Below, in pieces: positions 9,173 to 17,508 of a stretch of DNA of 26,476 bases. A model generated the notes under the pieces. That model had not been told where the DNA came from. It saw only the letters and a program-made list of their open reading frames with translations, and ran no database searches. The stretch comes from Mastigamoeba balamuthi (lineage: Eukaryota; Evosea; Mastigamoebida; Mastigamoebidae): positions 80,484 through 106,959 of the forward strand of contig CACRSC010000016.1 of the NCBI GenBank assembly GCA_902651635.1, read 5' to 3'. Position 1 is the first letter of the stretch. Each line of letters starts with the position of its first letter. The translations under genes were made by a program, and so were the position numbers.

Positions 9173-10732
9173 ATGATCGGATCAGTTACTCCGCAGTCCT
9201 CGCCCACTTCTGCTGCCTGCCGCACTCTCGGGCACAGCGGAGGCCAAGGAGTGCCACCACAGGTCGCTGCGCCCGGCCATGCAGCCATGTGCTACACTGA
9301 CGGGAATGCAGGAGACACCAATTCGAGGAGTCCGTCCAAAACGAAATGGTCCCCCCACCGAGCCACGGTGGCTGGCGAGTGGTCTGAGCGAATGCTCGAT
9401 TCCTCGTCTGCCCCGGAGCTGATCTCGAGCGATACCAGTTCTCCAGCCAGGAAGAGGGCATTCGGCACAGCATCACCGCCTCCCTCCGTTGAGAACTGCT
9501 CCAGGGCCGTGGCAGCATGCTCTTCGGGGTGCAGTTGGCTGGAGGCCTTGTTGGAATGCCCAGATCTACGCCACTGCATCAACGACGCTTTGGCCATCCG
9601 CAGCGCCAACTGCTCCGCTGTCAACGACATGGCCCGTCTGTTCGATCGTCATGTATTGCCCCAAATACGTGGACTCGAGCCATTCAAGGGCAGCGTGTAC
9701 ACAGCCATCGAGGCGCCCGAGGGCAGAGACCTCGCTCCTGGCGACGCGTTGGCGTGGGGCACTCTGGCGTTCGCGTCGCCCAGTGGCACGGCGGTCGCGG
9801 GGCTGTGCCGGACGTTCGCGAGCGTTCCGGGCGCCCGCGTGGTGCTGCTGCAGTGGTGCGCCACAGAGGGCGCGTGGCTGCTGCCCGCGGGGCCGCGCGG
9901 AAGGAGCGAGGGCCCCCGGGAGGTGGTGCTGGAGCCGGGGTGGGCGTACGACGTCCTGTGCACGGGGACCACGCTCACAGGCCCCGCCGCGTGGGCGACG
10001 CTCTCCCAGCGCCGCTCGAGCAGACCTGCGATACCCGCGGCGGCCGAGACCCCGCTGGCAGCGGCGACTGCAGCGTCGCTGGACGTGGCGCTGCCCGTGC
10101 TGTGCCGCATGGTCGACGACGACGACGTCGCCGCCGCCGCCGCCGCCATGCCTGCTGTCCTCGGGGCCACCGCTGGCGACCCCCTCGTGCTCGCCGCCCG
10201 CCTGCTCGGCGCTGCCCTCAGCGCCTCGTTCCCCCTCTCGTTCTGCTGCGGCCGCCGAGGCGGCAGCGGCGCCGGCGTGGAGGAGGAGGTGGTGAAAGCC
10301 CCGGGCGAGCTGAAGCGGCTGGCGGGCCACAGGCTGGCAGAGGTGTCGCGGTGGTTTCCCCTGTCCCCCACGATGGCGTGGCTCGTTGGTGCCTGGCACC
10401 TCCTCATCGACCGCGACCTCGCGAGCGCTGTCCCCTGCCTCGAGGCCAGCACAGCCCTGGGCAGCGCGCTGGGCGCCCTCGAGCTGGGGCTGTGCCTGGC
10501 CGAGGCCGAGGGGGCCCTGAGGGACGAGGGCCGCGCAGCGGTGCTGTTCGAGGTGGCTGCAGAGGCTGGTAGCGCTGAGGCGCTGGTGGCCCTGGGCAGG
10601 GCCCTGCTCAGGGGCGCTGGGGTTGCCAGGGACGCTGGAGAGGCGACGCGCAGATTCAGCCTGGCTGCTGCAATGGGAAATGAGAGCGGAGCACACGAGT
10701 TGGCGGAGCACATCGGGCCCGGGTGTATGTGA
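9173..10732 (+). CDS. putative ADP-ribosyltransferase-fold protein with Sel1-like repeats
   Basis: A single open frame of 519 residues. Residues 1-120 are Ser/Pro-rich and disordered. Residues 130-262 resemble the R-S-E class ADP-ribosyltransferase fold: an N-terminal helix (NDMARLFDRHVLPQI), a strand GSVYTAIEAP where the family usually has Tyr-Arg-Gly, WGTLAFASPS in place of the Ser-Thr-Ser strand, and REVVLEPGWAYDVL like the catalytic E-V-L strand (Glu250). The usual Arg is Thr177, so NAD binding may be lost or the assignment may be wrong. Residues about 285-390 are unassigned. Residues 420-515 contain at least two Sel1/TPR-like helical repeats (LGLCLAEAEG, AVLFEVAAEAGSAEALVALG, then RFSLAAAMGN). 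No signal peptide or membrane segment is seen. A scrambled partial copy of the Sel1 part lies upstream. The Sel1 call is firmer than the ART call. Confidence 0.6.
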   Translation: MIGSVTPQSSPTSAACRTLGHSGGQGVPPQVAAPGHAAMCYTDGNAGDTNSRSPSKTKWSPHRATVAGEWSERMLDSSSAPELISSDTSSPARKRAFGTASPPPSVENCSRAVAACSSGCSWLEALLECPDLRHCINDALAIRSANCSAVNDMARLFDRHVLPQIRGLEPFKGSVYTAIEAPEGRDLAPGDALAWGTLAFASPSGTAVAGLCRTFASVPGARVVLLQWCATEGAWLLPAGPRGRSEGPREVVLEPGWAYDVLCTGTTLTGPAAWATLSQRRSSRPAIPAAAETPLAAATAASLDVALPVLCRMVDDDDVAAAAAAMPAVLGATAGDPLVLAARLLGAALSASFPLSFCCGRRGGSGAGVEEEVVKAPGELKRLAGHRLAEVSRWFPLSPTMAWLVGAWHLLIDRDLASAVPCLEASTALGSALGALELGLCLAEAEGALRDEGRAAVLFEVAAEAGSAEALVALGRALLRGAGVARDAGEATRRFSLAAAMGNESGAHELAEHIGPGCM

Positions 10733-10867
10733 CCGTTCATGTCTCACCGCAATTCCATTGCACGACGAATACTTCAACACCAGCCACGAGAACCAGTTCC
10801 TCCGCTTATTGGATTCTTCCTTTGAGACCTCGTTGTCGAAGTGCTCCACTCCCTCTGTGGTAAGGGA

Positions 10868-11270
10868 GCTTGCTCTCTGACCACAGATCGATCCCACTTG
10901 ACACCTCCTTCTTCCGTCCTCTGGATCGCTGTCAGGCATCGTGGCCTCGAACGTGCAGTTCCGCCCGAACGCCATCGCCATGTGTCTGAAACGTTGTTCG
11001 TCTGAAACCGCTTCGATCTCGGCGGTCGTCAGCATCCCCCACAACGGTCCATCTGAGCCGAGGCAGTCCTTGCAGTCCTTCGTTATGCGCGAGGTCGCCA
11101 GGTCGAGGCCCTCTGACTCGGACATCCTCCGCTCTATGAGAAACTCGGCGATGCGCCCCGTCGGCCCCAGCTGCGGCCTGGCGGGGAACGGGATGCCAGT
11201 ATTGGGTCCGCTCCGGGTTGTGCACAACCTTTCAGAGACGCAGTGTCCCAGAGTCATCAAGGTCGTAACA
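10868..11270 (-). pseudogene. truncated relative of the adjacent GPI-type protein gene
   Basis: Around 10985-10915 the minus strand encodes MAMAFGRNCTFEATMPDSDPE, matching MAFGWNRTVEADG...STFEATTPDSES of the downstream half of the intact neighbour (11988-11311). A block of about 48 bases is missing exactly between two near-identical strings (CCTCGAACGTGC and CCTCGACCGTGC on the plus strand), as expected for a deletion between short direct repeats. The sequence N-terminal to this (about 11000-11270) stays open and contains a Cys pair (KDCKDCLG), but it does not match the neighbour. A partial exon or decayed paralogue is most likely. Confidence 0.55.
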
Positions 11271-11310
11271 GATGGCTCTCGTGGCAATTGATTTGTTTGG
11301 CAGCACCAAT

Positions 11311-12622
11311 TCACAGCAGCGAGAGGAGCAGGGAGGCAAACGCCGCCAGGAGCACAGCCACGCTGCGCCCAGCGGCGCTGGCGGTCTCGGCGCTCTCGAC
11401 GCCCAGGTAGGGGTCCCAGACGATGACCTTGGGCTGCACCGCAGCGATGGCGAAGTGCGTCAGCCTCGCGTACTGCGCCACAGCCACCGCAGCGCCGCGC
11501 CCGTCGTCCGACTCGCTGTCGGGCGTCGTGGCCTCGAACGTGCTCGCGACGACCGCCGTGGCGACGCCGTCGGCCTCGACCGTGCGGTTCCACCCGAACG
11601 CCATCGCCACGTCGCCGTCGAGGACGCGCACGTTCTCGGGGTCCTCGTCGCGGCCCGGCCACTCGTGCACGAGGGCCGCGGAGCTCTGCACCGCGCAGGC
11701 CAGCGCGAGGTAGCTGGCGTTGCCCTTGTACGCCCACCCGCTCAGCTCCACGTCGATCTTGGCCTGCGCGGGGCCGTACGTGGCGCCCCCGACGCTGTAC
11801 GGGCTGTCCGCGAGCGTCAGGCGCAGCGTCAGCGTCGCCGACGTCCTCGTGTCGACGAACGTGACGGTGAACACCGTCACGTTGACCCCGCCGACGCTCT
11901 GCACCGCCGGGGCAGCGATGCGCTGCCACCCGCTGCTCCCGATGTCCAGGCGGCTCACCTCCTTGTCGCTCGCGTTCCACCCGTCGAACTGCAACGCCGG
12001 GGACGGCGTCAGAGAGCAGCGTGTGCGTGTGCGTGGCGCACAGACGCCGAGGTCTCCTCGAACTCGACGACGGACTTGAAGACCACGCGGGACTCGAGGG
12101 CCGTGGCCGACGCGTTGGAGGGGAAGTAGCGCATGCGGAAGCGCATGGGGCCGCTGCCCTCGCAGCGCACGTCCAGCTCGACCCTGTCGCCCGTCGCGTT
12201 GTCGTCCGACGTGAACGACACCGCGTCGTCGTCCCACTGCAGCTCGGTGTGCCTCTGGCGGTGCCAGCGGTCGCCCTCGTCGGGGTCGGCGTCGTGGCCG
12301 CCCCTGCTCGCCTCGCCGCTGCCCCTGGCCCGCGACGACTGCGCCGCCGCGGAGGACCTGCGGAACGGGTCGTTGCCGTCCGATGCCCCCTCCCTGTCGT
12401 GCGACGACGGCGCCGTCACCGAGGACGGGCGGATCGGGGCGTTGCTCGCGGACGCGCCCTCTGCGCCGTCGCTGTCCCTGTCGTGGGGCGGCTGTGCCAA
12501 CACTGCGGGGGCCAATCGGGTGTTTTGTCAGCTGTGTTTGTTCTGCAGCAACACAGGGAGAGCTCAGTACCCGCAGCGGCCGAGATGGCCACCAGAAGAG
12601 CCAAGAGAAGGCGTGTGTTCAT
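11311..12622 (-). CDS. secreted, probably GPI-anchored glycoprotein of unknown family
   Basis: Three exons: 12622-12571, 12502-12042 and 11988-11311. Introns are 68 nt (GTACTG...CGCAG) and 53 nt (GTGCGC...TGCAG), giving 396 residues. Splicing exon 1 to 2 creates a classic signal peptide, MNTRLLLALLVAISAAAVLA, with likely cleavage before QPP. Residues about 21-105 are an acidic, Ser/Arg-rich linker. The rest is beta-rich, with six N-glycosylation sequons (NAT, NAS, NAS, NVT, NAS, NRT) and conserved-looking motifs such as DVAMAFGWN and KVIVWDPYLGV. The C-terminus is a small-residue patch (SAETASAAG) followed by a hydrophobic tail ending at the stop, the usual layout of a GPI-attachment signal. 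I cannot name a family. Location on the outer plasma membrane is inferred. A partial paralogue lies directly downstream. Confidence 0.82.
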
Positions 12623-13440
12623 TTGCCTGAGTGGGGTGAGTGCGCGGTGTGGTGTCGTCGCTCGCGTTGTGTCTTTTTTTGGAGTCGCGGAGCTCTGGGC
12701 GGTGTGTGTGCCCCAGAGTCGAATGAACAGAGTGAATAACGACACGATAACCGGCGGAGGTTATGTGCAACCAGGGGAGGTGCGGGGTGGCGTGCCCTGC
12801 GGCCACGGCGCACAAGAAGCTGACCTGCACCTGGGTGCGGAGAGAGCCCGCGGCCTGGAGCGACACCGCGTTGCCACCCCGCACCATTCCCAGGATGTCA
12901 CTTGCAAACTGCTGCGCTTGCAATAACCGCCCCCTCTGCCACGTCCGGCGAACGCCCGAGGTTGTTGGTAGGCGTCGAGTAGTCATTGCACAGTACAAGG
13001 TCTCGGTGCCATGCGCGTTTGATTCGCTGCAGCCGAATTTGATATAGTACCGCGGCCGACTCCGAAATTACCATCGGTCAGGAATCGATTACTCGAAACT
13101 CGAGCTTGGCAGCCGATGGGTTGAGCAATATCGGATAAGATACAACAGCAAATTAATGAGGATGATCGACAACGAGCCGGCACAGATGTGGTGTAGCAGA
13201 CGCAGCGACGCATCCACTACACTCGAGGCCCAGCCTGTGGTTCCTCTCGCCCGACTTGATTGGCGCCATGTCGATGACTCTGTGCCTGTTCTGCATCCCA
13301 AAGCACCTGACCACTTTCGGGAGAGAGTGCCAGTCTTTCTGTATGCCACTCGTACTGCTCCACAGGAGCAATGCAACCGTTCCCGTTGGTATACACATTT
13401 CACCAACAGTGCCACTCATCGGAGCCACAGGTATGGCCGC
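12623..13440. other. intergenic region between two minus-strand genes
   Basis: No gene is confidently supported. Two minus-strand stretches (about 12960-12760 and 13428-13153) read like protein in places (for example QAQQFASDILGMVRGGNAVS) but lack starts and splice partners. They may be decayed exons. 13010-13170 is locally AT-richer. Confidence 0.45.
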
Positions 13441-16112
13441 TCACTGCATCCTCTCTGTGGAAGGGGAGTCGCGCCCGCCGTCAGGCAGCGAGACTGGCAT
13501 GGCGACAGTCTTCTTGGAGACGGCGAGGTCGGCCTGGTTGTACTCCTGCTCGGCCTCGCGCACCTCGCCCACGGTCGTGTGCATGCGCCTGTGGACGTAC
13601 CGCACGAACTTCCACGACTCGGGGACGCCCCGCGTCACGGCGTCGTTGCACAGCGCCACGAGGTCCCTCGCGTAGACGTCCTTCTCCATGCCGTCGATGG
13701 TCGTGTACTGGCGCAGCAAGCTGCGCGCGCTCTCGAACTCGCGGCGCTCGAGGTGCTCGACGGCGCGGGCGAAGAGGTCCATGGCCGTGCAGAGCGCCGG
13801 GGGTGCGTTCTCGACGGCGTCGACGAGCTCGTAGATCTTGAAGGTGTCCTCGCTGCCCTTGATCTGGATCGCCCCCAGAGGGCGCGTCACCATGCGGTCC
13901 TTGACGTTCTCGTACACCTTATCGCTGATGATGATCTCCGTTCCATATCCCTGTCAGCCCGCGATCGGTGGCGTTGAGGACTCAGAGATGGAGGAGAAAC
14001 GGATAAAACGAGCAACAAATTACAATCGGCGTGCGCGTACTCTGTTGAGAGGCTCGAGCCGGGCGGCAATGGTAACAGTACTCCCGATGGCGGTGTAGTT
14101 GAAGCGCGAGTTGCTGCCCATGTTGCCTACGAACACCTCGCCGCAGTGCAGACCGATTCTGTGGTAGAATCTCGGGGCCCCCTTGGCCTCCCACTCCCTC
14201 CTCATCTCGGCCAGCTTCTTCTTGCACTGTACTGCGGCCATGCACGCCTTCAGCTGGTGTTCGGCGACAGTCCTCGGAGCGTTCCAGAACTGCGAAAATG
14301 AGAATCGTGAGAATCTGCATTTGATTGTATTGACTGACAGCCATAATTGCGTCCCCGATGAACTTGTCCACGGTACCCTCGTTCTGCGTGATGATCTGCG
14401 TCATGGCGTTCATGTACTCTGTGCTCTGGTACACGAGGTCCTGGATGGGCATCCTGGCGCTGTGCCCGCTGAAGTCCTCGATGTCGCTGAAGAACAGCGT
14501 GACCTCGACGGGGTTCATCCCGAGCTTCGCCTCCTGCTTGGACTCGATGAGCAGCTTCACCACGGCCTTGGGGATGAACTTCTGGAACGACGTCAGCGAC
14601 TGCAGCATCACCGACGTCGACCTCCACAGCGAGTGTATCTCGTGGAACCTCTGGAGCCGAGAAAGTGAGCCGGGAGTTGGGCTGCGGGCGGACGCACTCG
14701 GCCAGAGCGCGAGTAGATGCTGAGAAGCCGCCTGGCCTTGTCGAGCTCGAGCTCCGAGATCATGTCGAGGCACCGCGTGAGCTTCTCCAGCGGCCCGCTG
14801 ACGACGGCGCTGCCGACGATGGAGACGGCGACGGCGACGACGAGCAACAGGAGGATGATGCCGATCTCGATGCCCTGCAGCACTTTGACGCCCGCCAAGA
14901 AGTCGTCCTCGGGGATGGCGACGACCAGCGACCACCGGATGTCCTCCTCGTGGCTGAACTGCGCCGTGGCGATGTACCTGCCGCCCGCTCGGAACGACCG
15001 CGTGCCCGCCGCTCCTGCGCTCTTGAACTGGTCGCGGACGATACGGGCGACCGAAGCGATGCGCGAGTTGCTCGAGTCGAACGAGGCCACGCGCCCGCCA
15101 GCCGCGTCGACGAGGGTCCCCTCGACGGACGTGGCCACGAGCAGGTCGCCCTCGTCGACCACGTAGGCGTAGCCCGTCTTCCCGATGGTCATGTTGTGCA
15201 GGTGCCACGACACGTAGCCCAGCGACAGCTGCGCCCAGAAGCAGCTGTCCGAGCCGTTGCGCGGGTAGCCCGCCAGCGAGACGAGCAGCGACGAGTCGAC
15301 GGTCGACGCCGCGACCGCGGACCACGCGACCGACGACGCAGCCCGCGTGGAGGCCCGCGAGCACGCCTGGGCGACGCTCTCGGGGACGTAGGGGATCAGA
15401 GCGGAGCTGCCGCCCTCGGCAGCGGGCAGCGCAGCGGCGGCGGCCGAGAGCAGAGTGTAGACGTGCTCGGCCGAGTCGTTGTAGAGCGCGCTGTCGACGA
15501 GGGCGACGGAGAAGAACGGCGTGGGGGCTGCGACTGCGAAGCCCGCCGAGGACGCGCAGCGGATCCGCGACGCCGACGCCACCCGCCCGAACGACCCGCT
15601 CTTGCAGGCGTCGGCCTGCGCCAGGAACACCTTCCACCACTTCTCCGTCGTTCCCAGGGTCTGTCCAGTGCCCACAGCGCGCCCCGTTGCAGCATTCAGG
15701 CAAAGAGCTATTTCGGGAGCTGTGCGGCCAAAAATAGAAGCGGCCTAAATATAGAAGGCGGCTGGGCGACGTCTCGCACGCGGAAGCCGTTGCGGTAGAG
15801 GTTCATCGAGGCGGCGAGGGCGTTGGTGGGCGTGGCGAGGCCCTCCTGGACCTGCGCGCGGATCGAGTCGACGACGCTGTCGAGGTTCTTCTGCGTGGCG
15901 TCGGCCAGCGCGCCGTCGGTCTCGGTCATCAGCAGCACCGTCGGCGGCGTCGCTGCCACGACGACGAGCGCCAGCGCGAATACGGTGAAGACCGTCCGGA
16001 TGGAGCGCACGCGCTGGCCCACGGCCGAGCATCCCTTGGCGGGAGCCGGGCTGAGGTCCTTGGCCTTGGCCGAGGGCGGGGGCGAGTCGTTGAGGGCTGC
16101 GCTGGACGACAT
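13441..16112 (-). CDS. transmembrane class III adenylyl cyclase with dCache sensor and HAMP
   Basis: Five exons: 16112-15780, 15660-14698, 14650-14339, 14289-14041 and 13950-13441. Four introns of 119, 47, 49 and 90 nt, all in phase 0, give 788 residues. TM1 is about 40-62. Residues 63-370 form an extracellular Cache-type sensor (KTGYAYVVDEGDLLVATS). TM2 is about 374-398, then a HAMP linker and the catalytic domain (about 475-650). Metal-binding aspartates are in FFSDIEDF (Asp487) and KFIGDAIMAF (Asp532). Lys528 in that motif favours ATP over GTP, and Thr602 in NYTAIG replaces the usual Asp, as in class IIIb enzymes. The transition-state Arg (Arg613 in AARLE) is present, but the usual Asn of GxTVN is Thr609. 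The enzyme should make cAMP from ATP in response to an external ligand, as a homodimer. The last 110 residues are a charged helical extension with no domain I know. Confidence 0.95.
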
Positions 16113-16612
16113 CACCGCTCAGGACCCGCGAGTTATTTCTGGGTCTCGACTATTACCGGTCAGAGGAGTCATACAGCCAATGCGACACTCTTCCATAACA
16201 CGCCAAGAAGGCTGCAGGAGTCCTGCCTGACTCTGTGGTGCCCATCCACTGCCAGACGCACAGCCTGTCGCGAGTGGCTGTCGCAGCGAGATGGGGTGGG
16301 GCAAGACTGTAGAAAAAAAGGGTATTGGCACCGTGTGGAGCAAATCAAGCGATTGTTGTCCTTCCCCATTAAACGCAGAGTCAATCTGTGGTCACAAATC
16401 CCCCTCAGCAGAACACACACTATCACTTTACTGTTCTTGCCTGTTCTCAAACTAACTCTCCTCTCGCAGGTACGGTTGTTGTCTATGGGCAGGGTAGCGC
16501 TCCTCTCCAAAAAATCTCCGACGAGGAGAGAGGAAGATAAAAGCCATACGGTTGTGTCGGTCGGTTTTCTGTGTGTTTGTATGCGCCGCACAGGCTTTCT
16601 CTTTCTGTAGAA
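16113..16612. other. intergenic region between the cyclase and the tRNA-Lys/Nudix pair
   Basis: Lower GC than the genes. It should hold the cyclase promoter (reading left) and the tRNA 5' flank. A good acceptor-like tract (CTCTCCTCTCGCAG) ends near 16470 but has no supported exon behind it. Confidence 0.5.
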
Positions 16613-16685
16613 GCCGACCTAGCTCAGTCGGTAGAGCGCACGGCTCTTAACCGTGTGGTCGAGGGTTCGACCCCCTCGGTCGGCG
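16613..16685 (+). tRNA. tRNA-Lys (CUU), second copy
   Basis: Identical to the copy at 6635 except for C in place of T in the T-loop (TTCGACC). Full cloverleaf, anticodon CTT, no intron, no CCA, T-run terminator at 16688-16692. Flanks share little beyond the GTCTTTTTC trailer. It ends only 31 nt before the ATG of the Nudix gene. Confidence 0.97.
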
Positions 16686-16716
16686 TCTTTTTCTTATTGT
16701 GAACGTGAACCACACA

Positions 16717-17249
16717 ATGCAGGAGCATCAGGAGAGCCACAGCGACTACAGCGGGGCCGGCGTGCTGCCATGGGCCCTCTCGCCTGTGACGGGCCGCCCG
16801 GCGCTGCTGCTGCACGAGGCGTCTGCGACGAGCGCCAAGCGGGGCCGCCTGGTGGAGTGGGGCGGCCACCGCGAGCCCTCGGACGCCTCTGCCGCCTGCA
16901 CCGCAGCCCGCGAGCTCCTCGAAGGTCCCCCGCGGCCCCCGAGGCCCCCCGAGCCCCGGGCCCTTTCGGTAAATGACGCCCGGGCCCTGCAGAGACGGGC
17001 GGGCTGCTGGCGGTGGCGCCCGGGGCGCTGGAGGGGTCGCCAGCGTTCGCCAACGGGCGGGGCTACGTGCTCTTCCTGCACCGCCTCGGCTGGGAGGACG
17101 TCGCCCAGGGGCCGGTGCCCGGGCCCAAGCGCCGCGTCGCCACGTGGGTGCCCCTCGAGCTGGCCCTCGACCCGCGCTGCTGCCCGCCGCTCTTCGAGCG
17201 CATCACGTCGTGCACGGGCCTCGTCGAGGCGCTCAGGGCGCTGCTCTGA
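16717..17249 (+). CDS. Nudix-type hydrolase
   Basis: Exon 1 is 16717-16924 and exon 2 is 16993-17249, for 154 residues. The 68-nt intron has a weak GTCCCC donor and a CCCTGCAG acceptor. Phase 1 joining recreates the second half of a Nudix box, ARELLEE/TGGL, which validates the splice. The box runs from WGGHREP to RELLEETGG at about residues 47-73. RELLEE, which supplies metal-binding glutamates, is intact, but the first half is one residue longer than the GX5EX7REUXEEXGU pattern and has Asp-Ala where Glu is usual. Nudix enzymes hydrolyse nucleoside diphosphates linked to another group; the substrate cannot be told. The C-terminal half has a strand pair (GYVLFLHRLGWED) and helices. The start is the first ATG; the same ATGCAG also looks like a splice acceptor, so an upstream exon cannot be excluded. 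Confidence 0.83.
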
Positions 17250-17276
17250 GGGATGTGCGAAAATCGAAAAAGTGAT

Positions 17277-17358
17277 GCATCCGCTGGGATTCGAACCCAG
17301 GCCTCTTGCGAGACTGCAACCTGAATGCAGCGCCTTGGACCGACTCGGCCACAGATGC
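17277..17358 (-). tRNA. tRNA-Leu (CAG)
   Basis: An 82-nt type II tRNA: acceptor GCATCTG/CGGATGC, anticodon arm CTGCA-TTCAGGT-TGCAG with anticodon CAG, a long variable arm (TCTCGCAAGAGG) and T-arm CTGGG-TTCGAAT-CCCAG. No intron. A run of five T on the minus strand (17271-17267) terminates it. It is tail-to-tail with the Nudix gene, whose stop is 28 nt away. Confidence 0.97.
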
Positions 17359-17508
17359 TTTTACAGTTAAAACTGTTTTGCCAAACCCGGGGGGCCGGAG
17401 CGCGGCACTTAATAGGGGAGAAAGACGATTTTTATCGGTTTTTTGGGTGAGTCCTGTTGAGTTGCCGTGTCTGAGTGTTTGCGCACTGGTTTTCGTTGGT
17501 CCGCGGCC

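Noticed and set aside
9566-11980. 804-codon minus-strand open frame spanning two genes
   Set aside because: It runs antisense through the Sel1 gene and out of frame through the GPI-type gene; only its middle part (10868-11270) has any protein-like match.
13153-13428. Minus-strand frame just past the cyclase stop
   Set aside because: Reads partly like protein but has no recognisable domain, and no donor in the last cyclase exon joins to it; left as possible decayed sequence.
14665-15798. Plus-strand frame opposite the cyclase
   Set aside because: Antisense to the Cache and HAMP exons, with no domain signal of its own.
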